Source: Anaerococcus sp. Marseille-P3625 (GTDB taxonomy: Bacteria > Bacillota > Clostridia > Tissierellales > Peptoniphilaceae). Taken from it: 64,000 bases of DNA. The DNA lies in assembly GCF_900232825.1 (NCBI RefSeq), contig NZ_OCTP01000011.1, forward strand, positions 1,017,262-1,081,261, written 5' to 3'. Under the pieces are notes generated by a model. It was not told the origin of the DNA. It did not search any database and worked only from the letters and a program-made list of their open reading frames with translations. The translations under genes and the position numbers were made by a program. This document shows, one piece after another, positions 35,819 through 43,661 of this stretch; position 1 is the first letter of the stretch, and each line of letters begins with the position of its first letter.

Positions 35819-37535
35819 AATTATTGAGTATCTCATTTTTTATAAAAATTGAAACTATTTTTGAAAAGTTTTCTAATTTTGTTATTCTCACAAAATCTTT
35901 GTTGTAGATGAGCTTTGCATTTTTGACATCTTCATCTTCGCCAGTAAAGACTGCAAGTATCGAAATCCCGTCATTTTTTAGATTTCTTATCTCAAAAGCA
36001 GTATCATCTACGGCGATTTTGCCCTGATATTGGTCTTTTTCCTTTAGTTTTTTGGTATTGATATTAGATCTCTTGTCGTTGGGTTTGCCATCTGAAAGAA
36101 TTATTAGAATATTTTTTGTATCGCTTTCTTTTTTGATCAATTCATGGATAGTTTTAAAAGCAAATCCATCTCTGTTGGATCCTGCAGCGTAGAAATTATA
36201 AATTTCTAAATTTTTATTTTTTTCCTGATAATCCCTATACAAATTAAAAATAGTATGATCTCTAAGACTTGAAAAGCCCATGATTCTAATTGGTATTCCA
36301 ACTTTATCCATTGATTTTCCTATGATGTAGGCTTGATTTGCAAGAATTTCCTGTCTTTTTATTTGGCTGGCTGATGAATCTATTAATAAATCGATTTTAA
36401 ATTTATTTACATTGTCTAATTCTTGATTTTTAAATACATCGTAGTCGTTAAGAATTGGGGCTTTCCAAACTTTACTAGAATCAATTTCTCCATAATTTTT
36501 CCTAACATCGACAAAATCTTCATAAGTTAAAAGAGAATTTTTGATGGCAAGGCTAAGTTCGTTGATATTTCTGTTGTTGATTGCAAAATTATTTTCTATA
36601 TAGTTTTTGTTTTTATCATATTGCTTTTGACGATTTTTTTTGTAAAATTTGGCGTTAGCTTTGTCAGAGTATTCTCCCTTGGTAAAATATAATTTTTTGC
36701 CAGAATGTATGCCTTTTGCAACAGTTTTTTCAATGGCGTGAAGCTTTTCTTTGGCTAATATAGATTTACCAAAAAAATCTTCTATAAATTGATCTGAGGA
36801 ATGGTAATTATCATCAGAAGAATTTAAAAACAAGAGATTTTTATCTAAATCTTTTTTCTTTTCAGCAAGATAAATATTTCCGGTAAATTCTGCTGAGCCG
36901 ATGGCAAATTGCTCTCTTATCAAATCTTCAGAAAATTCCTTAGATTTTTCACTATCCTTAAAATCTTTAGCCTTATTTTCCTTTACCATTTCTTCAAAAA
37001 GACCTTGGTCTTTTTTGCCTCTTTCAAATTTGAAATGACTTTTAAAAACCTTATTTAGCTTATCTATTAGGATATTTGTGTCGGTGGTATTTATTGCAAA
37101 AATTTCTCTATAAATTTCTCTAAACAAAGCTCCTTCAATAATCGGCTTTCCAAAAACTTTGTCATAATAAGCTTTTTCAATTTGTTCTTTTAGATTATTT
37201 GGCTGGTGGTAGCTATATTTTCTAAGTTTTTTTCTTGCATAATCTTTTTTAAAATCTTCAATTACCAAATTTTCTTTGGCTAATTCTTTATAGGAAATTT
37301 CTTCTATTAGCAAATTTGTTATAAAGACAAAGTCCTCATAAAAGGGATTATCTTTTTTTAGATATGCGAAAAAGGAATCCAGCATTTTGAGATCGAAAGT
37401 CTTTATAATAAAGCCTTGTACCATATTTTTGTAGACTTCGTCCATAGGATAAGTTTTTTTGGGAGTAAATTTATAATTGTGCGAAAAATCCCAAATTATA
37501 TTAAATTCTCTTATTTTTTCCCTTTGGTCAGTCAT
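35817..37535 (-). CDS. VWA-domain protein partner of MoxR ATPase (CobT/NorD-like)
   Basis: 572 residues. The C-terminal third (about 380-572) is a von Willebrand A domain with MIDAS motif DSSAS and the later SDGKPND Thr/Asp-type loop. The N-terminal 370 residues are Lys/Glu-rich and have no motif I know. Such proteins act with MoxR ATPases to insert metals or remodel protein complexes. It starts 8 bases inside the MoxR gene, so the two are coupled. Target unknown. Confidence 0.82.
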   Translation of the reverse strand: MTDQREKIREFNIIWDFSHNYKFTPKKTYPMDEVYKNMVQGFIIKTFDLKMLDSFFAYLKKDNPFYEDFVFITNLLIEEISYKELAKENLVIEDFKKDYARKKLRKYSYHQPNNLKEQIEKAYYDKVFGKPIIEGALFREIYREIFAINTTDTNILIDKLNKVFKSHFKFERGKKDQGLFEEMVKENKAKDFKDSEKSKEFSEDLIREQFAIGSAEFTGNIYLAEKKKDLDKNLLFLNSSDDNYHSSDQFIEDFFGKSILAKEKLHAIEKTVAKGIHSGKKLYFTKGEYSDKANAKFYKKNRQKQYDKNKNYIENNFAINNRNINELSLAIKNSLLTYEDFVDVRKNYGEIDSSKVWKAPILNDYDVFKNQELDNVNKFKIDLLIDSSASQIKRQEILANQAYIIGKSMDKVGIPIRIMGFSSLRDHTIFNLYRDYQEKNKNLEIYNFYAAGSNRDGFAFKTIHELIKKESDTKNILIILSDGKPNDKRSNINTKKLKEKDQYQGKIAVDDTAFEIRNLKNDGISILAVFTGEDEDVKNAKLIYNKDFVRITKLENFSKIVSIFIKNEILNN

Positions 37536-38433
37536 TGAAAATGCTCTCTTTTATTTGACTTGGAATTTTTGTTTTTATGGTATCAATTACAATTTCTCTT
37601 TCAAATTCATCAAAAGATTTGTTGGCAATGCCCATAAGGATTGCATCATAAGGATTTAATCCTATTTGCATAGTTTCTATAGCAGAAATTAGTCCGCGAA
37701 GATCGACAGATTTTGTTGAGATTTCGTTATTTTCACTCTTAAATTGAAGAGAAATAAACATATCTATAAAGGCTTTTCTGTATTCTTCTTTTAGTTTTGT
37801 AAAAGTATCAGCCAAAAGTTTGTCGAGATTTTCTTTTGTTATATTTGGCATATGAATAATCATAAATCTTGATGCCAAAGCTTCGTTTACTTCGCGAGTT
37901 CCTACATAACCATAGTTCATAGTTGCAATAAATCGAGTATTTGGATCTAATTTTATTTTTTCATAGCCTGGCAAATCTATAATTCTTCTGTGGTCAAGAC
38001 TTGCGTGAAGAACAGAAATCGCCTCATTTTTTGCCATATTTATCTCATCTAAAACTGCAAAACCACCACGCGTGCTTGCTTCATAAATTGGGCCTTTTCT
38101 AAAAGTAACTTGATTATCTTTGAAAGTATCAGCTCCTATAAGTGATGAAAAATCTGTATTTACATGAAAAGATACATTCCATGATGGTCTAGCAAAAAGA
38201 TAGGATAAATTTTCTGCCAAAACATTTTTTCCAGTAGCCTTTGCACCTGTTAGCAAAATATTTTTGCCGGCAAGCAAGGCTGAAATAGATTCTTCCAAAA
38301 CTTCTTTGCCATAATACTTAAACTCAGGTTTTATAACTCTAGGATCATCAAAAAGTCCATTTTCTTTTCTATATTTTTCTAATTTTTCAATTAATTTATT
38401 ATCGACATTTTGTTTTTGTAAATATTCAATCAT
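37528..38433 (-). CDS. MoxR-family AAA+ ATPase
   Basis: 301 residues. Walker A GAKATGKNV (Asn at the usual Thr/Ser position), Walker B FAVLDEINMA, sensor 1 FIATMNYGYVGTREVNEAL and arginine-finger region NEALASRFMIIHM. This is the NorQ/CbbQ-like class that works with VWA proteins; the partner is encoded immediately downstream. It is transcribed divergently from the marR operon, and the two promoters lie back to back. Confidence 0.86.
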   Translation of the reverse strand: MIEYLQKQNVDNKLIEKLEKYRKENGLFDDPRVIKPEFKYYGKEVLEESISALLAGKNILLTGAKATGKNVLAENLSYLFARPSWNVSFHVNTDFSSLIGADTFKDNQVTFRKGPIYEASTRGGFAVLDEINMAKNEAISVLHASLDHRRIIDLPGYEKIKLDPNTRFIATMNYGYVGTREVNEALASRFMIIHMPNITKENLDKLLADTFTKLKEEYRKAFIDMFISLQFKSENNEISTKSVDLRGLISAIETMQIGLNPYDAILMGIANKSFDEFEREIVIDTIKTKIPSQIKESIFND

Positions 38434-38455
38434 CAGTACTCCTTTAAGCTTATAT

Positions 38456-38461
38456 ATTATA
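38456..38461 (-). promoter_or_regulatory. Predicted -10 of the MoxR/VWA operon
   Basis: Minus-strand TGTATAAT with perfect TATAAT at 38461-38456, about 23 bases before the ATG at 38433. Its -35 region would overlap the TTGACA of the divergent marR promoter. Confidence 0.5.
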
Positions 38462-38484
38462 CAATTTATAAAAGATTTTTCGAC

Positions 38485-38520
38485 TTGACAAAGTCCGTAA
38501 ATAGACTATATTATTATAGT
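38485..38520 (+). promoter_or_regulatory. marR operon promoter with overlapping palindromic operator
   Basis: TTGACA (38485-38490), 16-base spacer, TATATT (38507-38512). The inverted repeat ACTATATTATTATAGT (38505-38520, 6-base arms, 4-base centre) covers the -10 and the likely start site, an ideal place for repression by the MarR protein encoded next. Confidence 0.7.
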
Positions 38521-38541
38521 TATTATTTTGGAGGACCATTA

Positions 38542-38985
38542 ATGAATGATAAATCATGTCAAATTTTTAATATATTTGCTCTTTTAAAAAAATTAGGAGC
38601 TTTAAATAAAGAAAGAGTCGGTCAATTTGGCTTAAACCATTATGAGGTTTTTATTTTATACGATATTTACGAAAATAGACTCATTAGTCAAAAAGATTTG
38701 GTAGAAAAACTAAAGGCTCCCAAGCAAACTATAAATTCGATAGTTATGAGCCTAAAAGAAAGAGATCTTTTGACTATGGTTTCAGACGAAAATGACAAAA
38801 GACAAAAAAATATGACTCTGACTGATAAGGGTAAGGAAGAAATCAATAAAATTTCCTCATATTTATCAAAATCTGATAGAGAAATTTATAATTATTTGGG
38901 CAAAGATAAAATAAGAGAAATTGAAAATAACCTAAATGAACTTATAAAAGCATTAGAAACGAATATTAAGAAGGAGGTAATATGA
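38542..38985 (+). CDS. MarR-family transcriptional regulator
   Basis: 147 residues. Central winged helix: LISQKDLVEKLKAPKQTINSIVMSLKERDLL (seen as one block around residues 50-80), then the wing SDENDKRQKNMTLTDKG. The ATG at 38542 follows TTGGAGGACCATTA; a longer reading frame upstream begins inside the promoter. It overlaps the first exporter gene by 4 bases and probably represses the three-gene operon until an exported compound binds. Confidence 0.92.
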   Translation: MNDKSCQIFNIFALLKKLGALNKERVGQFGLNHYEVFILYDIYENRLISQKDLVEKLKAPKQTINSIVMSLKERDLLTMVSDENDKRQKNMTLTDKGKEEINKISSYLSKSDREIYNYLGKDKIREIENNLNELIKALETNIKKEVI

Positions 38986-40742
38986 ACAGATTAATAGAAT
39001 TTAACAAGGCTTTTTCCTATATTAATAATTATCTGGGCAAATATAGGAAAAATAGAAATATTTCTATGCTGATGACTGTCTTAGAAACAGTTTTTGAATT
39101 GCTAATACCAGCAGTCATGGGAATTATTTTAAATAAAGTAATTTATCAAAAAGATCCAAAAGAAGCCATAAAATATGGACTTATAATAATTATCTTGTCA
39201 GCTCTTGCTATGTTTACCGGTATGAAAGCTTCAAAAAATGCTGGTTTGACTTCAACTGGACTTACAGATAATGTAAGAAAAGCAGAATTTAGAAAAATTC
39301 AAGAATTTTCTTTTGAAGATTTTGAATTTTTTGGCGTACATTCGCTCATCACAAGAATTACTAACGACATGCAACAAATAGCTCAATCATCTTTTATGAC
39401 CACTCGTTTTGTTATAAAAACTCTAGTTATGGCGATAGTTTCTTTTAGTCTTGCCTTTAAGACTAGCAGAAAATTATCCATGATTTTCTTATTTATAATG
39501 CCAATTTTAGTTATTATCGTTATAACAATTGCATCAAAAGCTATTCCAAAATTTAGGAAATTCAGAAAGCAATACGACAAGTTAAACCAAGTTGTAGAAG
39601 AAAATCTAAATAATATGCGTGTTGTTAAAGCTTTTGTAAGAAAAAAATATGAGATAGAAAAATTTGGCATAGCCAACGAAGAAATGTTTAGATTGTCAGA
39701 TTCTTCTCAAGGATTAATGAGTTTTATATTTCCATCGGCCAATGCTATTTTGTACCTAACTTTTATAGGCCTAACATATTTTGGTGGAATAGAAATCATC
39801 AAAGGCAATCTTGGCGTGGGAGATCTTGTAAGCTTTAATATGTATGCGATGATGCTTTTAGGCTCCTTAATCGGACTTTCTATGGTATTGACTATGCTTA
39901 TGAGTGCATCTCCATCTGTAATACGAGTAAAGGAAGTTTTAACTCGTGAAATTTCTATGGATAATGATGATAAAATCGAAGGTCTTAGACTTGCTGATGG
40001 TTCTGTTGAATTTACAAATGTAAGTTTTAAATATGAAAAAGAAAGTGAAACTTATCAGCTAAAAGATATTAATCTTCATATCAAATCGGGCGAAGTAATA
40101 GGAATTTTAGGGCCAACTGGTTCATCAAAATCTACCCTTGTCCAACTAATCCCAAGACTTTATGATATAACAGAAGGAAATCTTAAAGTTGGAGGCAATG
40201 ATATTAAGGATTATGACCTAAAAGTTTTGAGAGATGAAGTTTCGATAGTTTTACAAAAAAACACGCTTTTTAGCGGAACAATTGAAGATAATATTAGATG
40301 GGGGGATTCTGATGCTGATTTTGATGAGATTTTAGCAATGGCAAAAATTGCCCAAGCAGATGAATTTATTAAAGAGAGAGCCGATGGCTATCAATCAGTT
40401 TTGGGACAAAAGGGAACGGGAGTTTCTGGTGGACAAAAACAAAGACTTACAATAGCAAGGTCTCTACTAAAAAAACCAAAAATTCTAATACTTGATAACT
40501 CAACTTCAGCTGTCGATACCAAAACTGAAGCAAAATTGTTGGAAGGCTTTAAGAATTTAGACCATAACATGACACAAATTATAATCTCCCAAAGATTATC
40601 TTCTTTTGAAAATGCAGATAGAATTGTGGTTATGGATGATGGAAGAATTTCTGATATAGGTAGTCACGATGAACTTTACCAAAGATCAGAAATTTACAAG
40701 ATGACTTACGATATTCAACACAAAGGAGGGGAAGATGAGTAA
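38982..40742 (+). CDS. ABC multidrug-type exporter subunit with degenerate ATP site
   Basis: 586 residues: six-helix exporter domain then ATPase. Walker A is GPTGSSKST, with Ser at the last Gly of GxxGxGKS, and Walker B is ILILDNSTSAVDT, with Asn in place of the catalytic Glu. The signature VSGGQKQRLTIARS is canonical. This is the pattern of the non-hydrolysing half of heterodimeric exporters. It follows marR with an ATGA overlap and overlaps the partner gene by 8 bases. Confidence 0.9.
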   Translation: MNRLIEFNKAFSYINNYLGKYRKNRNISMLMTVLETVFELLIPAVMGIILNKVIYQKDPKEAIKYGLIIIILSALAMFTGMKASKNAGLTSTGLTDNVRKAEFRKIQEFSFEDFEFFGVHSLITRITNDMQQIAQSSFMTTRFVIKTLVMAIVSFSLAFKTSRKLSMIFLFIMPILVIIVITIASKAIPKFRKFRKQYDKLNQVVEENLNNMRVVKAFVRKKYEIEKFGIANEEMFRLSDSSQGLMSFIFPSANAILYLTFIGLTYFGGIEIIKGNLGVGDLVSFNMYAMMLLGSLIGLSMVLTMLMSASPSVIRVKEVLTREISMDNDDKIEGLRLADGSVEFTNVSFKYEKESETYQLKDINLHIKSGEVIGILGPTGSSKSTLVQLIPRLYDITEGNLKVGGNDIKDYDLKVLRDEVSIVLQKNTLFSGTIEDNIRWGDSDADFDEILAMAKIAQADEFIKERADGYQSVLGQKGTGVSGGQKQRLTIARSLLKKPKILILDNSTSAVDTKTEAKLLEGFKNLDHNMTQIIISQRLSSFENADRIVVMDDGRISDIGSHDELYQRSEIYKMTYDIQHKGGEDE

Positions 40743-42624
40743 AAAAATCGACGATGTTAAAGTAGATGAAATTCAAATTAGCAAAGATAAACATCAAAAA
40801 AATTTGGATATAAATGCTCTAAAAAAACTTTTTTCTTATCTTTTTGTTCATAAATGGCAATTAGCTCTTGTCTTTGTTTGTGTAATTGTATCTGCTATTA
40901 CGCAAGTTATTGGAATTTCGATGATGCAGCCAATAATAGATAACTATATCTTAAAATCTGATATTAGTGGACTTAAAACTGCTGTAATAAATATGGCCTT
41001 GGTGTATCTAATTTCAACCATAACAACCTTCATCTACACAAGACTTATGATAAGAATTGGCGAAAGATCAATTAGAAATTTGAGAAATGATCTTTTTATA
41101 AAAATTCAAAAAATGCCAATAAACTTTTTTGATACTAACCAGCACGGGCAAATAATGAGTAGATTTACCAACGATACGGATATTTTATCCCAATCCTTAT
41201 CCTCAACTTTGCCAACTCTTATAAGATCGCTTTTGATGTTTATAGGAACTATAATTGTTATGATTAAATTATCTTTAATCCTTACAATTGTAATGTTTGC
41301 TGGTCTTGTGATAATGATTTTTGTCTTAAAAAACATTGTAGGAAGAACTGGCAAATTATTTAAGGAAGCTCAAAAAAATGTATCAATCCTAAACGGCTTT
41401 GACGAAGAAATGCTTTCAGGACAAAAAGTCATCAAAGTTTTTAACAAAGAAGAAGATTCTATAAAAGAATTTGATGAAAAAAGCGAAAATTTAAGATCTA
41501 CAATGGCAGAGGCTATGATAAATGCTGGAAAACTTATGCCTTTTTTGGTAAATTCCATAAATATTATGTATGCAATAATAGCAATAGTTGGCGTAATTAT
41601 GGCCATAAATGACAATCTTACAATAGGAGTTTTGGCAACATTTCTAACTAACGCTCGCCAATTGCAAAATCCTATAGCTAACGTTTCTCAACAAGCAAAT
41701 GCTGTATTTTCTGCAATGGCAGGAGCAAGTCGTATCTTTGAAATTATCGATATGCCAATTGAAAAAGATAGTGGATATATAGAACTTGACCATGTAAAAG
41801 TAGATGCTAATGGCAATGCAAGTCCTTGCTCTGCTGATAGATGCTATGCTTGGAAATGGGAAGAAGATGGAAAAACAATTTATAAAGAGCTAAAAGGAAG
41901 AATAGATTTTGAACACGTAGATTTTTCCTACAATGGCAAGGATAAGATCCTAAAAGATGTAACATTTTATGCAAATCCGGGCGAAAAAATTGCCTTTGTT
42001 GGATCTACTGGAGCTGGTAAAACCACAATTACAAATGTAATTACAAGATTTTATGAAATTGATAGTGGTTCTATAAAAATTGACGGAATTGATATAAGAA
42101 ATATCAAAAAAGATCATCTAAGGAAAGCTTTTGGCATGGTACTTCAAGATGTAAATTTATTTACAGAAACCATTAGTGAAAATATTAGATATGGAAAACT
42201 AAGTGCAAGTGAAAAAGAAATTTTTGATGCTGCAAAACTAGCTGGAGCAGATTCCTTTATCCATAGACTACCAGAAACTTATCAAACAGAAATTTATGGA
42301 GATGGTTCGTCATTATCAGATGGACAAAATCAATTAATTTCAATATCAAGAGCTGCCATAGCAAATCCTCCAATGCTAATTTTGGATGAAGCCACTAGCT
42401 CAATTGACACCTCAACAGAAATCAAAGTAACCAAGGCCATGGATAATTTGATGGAAGGATCAACATCAATTGTAATAGCCCATAGACTCTCAACTATACA
42501 AAATGCCGATGTGATAATGGTTATGGAAGATGGAAGGATTATCGAAAGAGGAAGTCACGACCAACTTATAAAAGAAAAAGGAACTTACTACGGTCTATAT
42601 ACGGGTGCCTTAGAATTGGACTAA
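40735..42624 (+). CDS. ABC multidrug-type exporter subunit with canonical ATP site
   Basis: 629 residues. Six-helix domain preceded by a 35-residue charged tail, then an ATPase with Walker A GSTGAGKTT, Walker B LILDEATSSIDT and switch IAHRLST, all canonical; the signature is LSDGQNQLISISRA. Between the two domains is an insert with two Cys (SPCSADRCYAWKWEEDG) seen in some Firmicutes exporters. It pairs with the preceding subunit; substrate unknown. Confidence 0.91.
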   Translation: MSKKIDDVKVDEIQISKDKHQKNLDINALKKLFSYLFVHKWQLALVFVCVIVSAITQVIGISMMQPIIDNYILKSDISGLKTAVINMALVYLISTITTFIYTRLMIRIGERSIRNLRNDLFIKIQKMPINFFDTNQHGQIMSRFTNDTDILSQSLSSTLPTLIRSLLMFIGTIIVMIKLSLILTIVMFAGLVIMIFVLKNIVGRTGKLFKEAQKNVSILNGFDEEMLSGQKVIKVFNKEEDSIKEFDEKSENLRSTMAEAMINAGKLMPFLVNSINIMYAIIAIVGVIMAINDNLTIGVLATFLTNARQLQNPIANVSQQANAVFSAMAGASRIFEIIDMPIEKDSGYIELDHVKVDANGNASPCSADRCYAWKWEEDGKTIYKELKGRIDFEHVDFSYNGKDKILKDVTFYANPGEKIAFVGSTGAGKTTITNVITRFYEIDSGSIKIDGIDIRNIKKDHLRKAFGMVLQDVNLFTETISENIRYGKLSASEKEIFDAAKLAGADSFIHRLPETYQTEIYGDGSSLSDGQNQLISISRAAIANPPMLILDEATSSIDTSTEIKVTKAMDNLMEGSTSIVIAHRLSTIQNADVIMVMEDGRIIERGSHDQLIKEKGTYYGLYTGALELD

Positions 42625-42633
42625 AATTGAATT

Positions 42634-42681
42634 TAAAAAAAATAATGTATTATCGATTAAAAGATATTACATTATTTTTTT
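42634..42681 (+). terminator. Intrinsic terminator of the marR-ABC operon
   Basis: AAAATAATGTA (42639-42649) pairs with TACATTATTTT (42667-42677), followed by a T run; the inner TATC/GATA extends the stem. Confidence 0.83.
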
Positions 42682-42741
42682 GTAAATAATAGTAAATAGT
42701 TTATTTTCTAAAGAGTAGAAAAATGGAAAAGTATCTAAAAA

Positions 42742-42785
42742 ATATACATAGATATATTGAAATATTTCTATGTATATGATATAGT
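42742..42785 (+). promoter_or_regulatory. arsR promoter with ArsR-type operator
   Basis: TTGAAA (42757-42762), 17-base spacer, TATAGT (42780-42785). Perfect 11-base arms ATATACATAGA (42742-42752) and TCTATGTATAT (42767-42777), 14 bases apart, enclose the -35 box. Repression by ArsR until As/Sb binds is the family mechanism. Confidence 0.78.
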
Positions 42786-42801
42786 AATAAAGAGGTAATT
42801 T

Positions 42802-43137
42802 ATGATGGCGAAAAATTATAATATTTATATAGATATTTCAAAAAAATTAAAAGTTTTATCAGATCCAAAACGTCTACAAATAGTAGATATGCTTTCTTGT
42901 GGAGAACTTTGTGCTTGTCAGATTCTAGAAAAATTTGATATTACACAGCCGACTTTATCAGCGGATATGAAAAAATTAGAAGCTTGTCAAATTGTAATTA
43001 GTAGAAGAGAAGGGAAAAATGTATTTTACTCTCTAAACCTTGACACTTTAAATGAAATCGAAAACTCTATTGAAGATATATTTAAAGATAGCCCTGATTG
43101 CATTTGCCATAAGAAGGGAAAAATTTGTCTTAAATAA
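42802..43137 (+). CDS. arsR: Arsenic-responsive repressor ArsR
   Basis: 111 residues, ArsR/SmtB fold. The metalloid-sensing motif is GELCACQILEKF, with Cys at both positions used by classical ArsR, followed by recognition helix ITQPTLSADMKKLEACQIV and wing SRREGKNVFYSL. Extra Cys lie at the C-terminus (CICHKKGKICLK). The start is 42802 (ATGATG; the second ATG is also possible) after AAGAGGTAATTT. It is followed by arsD and arsA. Confidence 0.93.
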   Translation: MMAKNYNIYIDISKKLKVLSDPKRLQIVDMLSCGELCACQILEKFDITQPTLSADMKKLEACQIVISRREGKNVFYSLNLDTLNEIENSIEDIFKDSPDCICHKKGKICLK

Positions 43138-43142
43138 TTTTT

Positions 43143-43177
43143 TTGTCATACATATAGAAACATTTATATATATCTAT
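43143..43177 (+). promoter_or_regulatory. Second ArsR-type operator and promoter before arsDA
   Basis: ATAGA (43154-43158) and TCTAT (43173-43177) are 14 bases apart, the same core geometry as the operator before arsR. TTGTCA (43143-43148) and TATATA (43165-43170) form a -35/-10 pair with a 16-base spacer. The arms are shorter than in the first site, so binding may be weaker. Confidence 0.6.
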
Positions 43178-43218
43178 TTAAGTTTTTGCCGGTAAAAGTT
43201 AAATTTTAGGAGGATTTT

Positions 43219-43641
43219 ATGAAAAAAATAAGACTTTATGAAAAAGCTATGTGTTGTCCAACGGGACTTTGTGGGCCTGTACTTGATCCAGAATTAATAA
43301 GAATTTCTGTAGCTATAGATAATATGACTAAAAACAAGGTCGATATCGATAGATACAATTTATCAAGCTTTCCAGATAAATTTGCAAAAAATGAAAAAAT
43401 TAAAGAGCAATTAAAGGAAAAAGGCAAATATGCACTTCCAATTACAACTGTTGACGATGAAATTATTATGACTGGCAGATATTTGACAAATGAAGAATTT
43501 GCTGAAATTTCAGGGATTTCTGTAGATTTAATTTCCAAAAAAGATGAAGAAGATGCTTGTAAATGTGAAGATGGAGAAACTTGTGACTGCGAGAATGAAG
43601 AAAGTAAAAATAACTCTGATAGCAAGTCATCTTGTTGTTAA
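43219..43641 (+). CDS. arsD: Arsenite metallochaperone ArsD
   Basis: 140 residues. Cys 12, Cys 13 and Cys 18 (AMCCPTGLCGP) are the three essential As(III)-binding residues. Thioredoxin-like body follows, and the acidic tail has further Cys (CKCEDGETCDCENEE and a final SSCC), as in many ArsD proteins. It passes As(III) to ArsA, encoded next, with the stop only 20 bases before the arsA start. Confidence 0.94.
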   Translation: MKKIRLYEKAMCCPTGLCGPVLDPELIRISVAIDNMTKNKVDIDRYNLSSFPDKFAKNEKIKEQLKEKGKYALPITTVDDEIIMTGRYLTNEEFAEISGISVDLISKKDEEDACKCEDGETCDCENEESKNNSDSKSSCC

Positions 43642-43661
43642 GTATTAGAAAGAGTAAGGTA

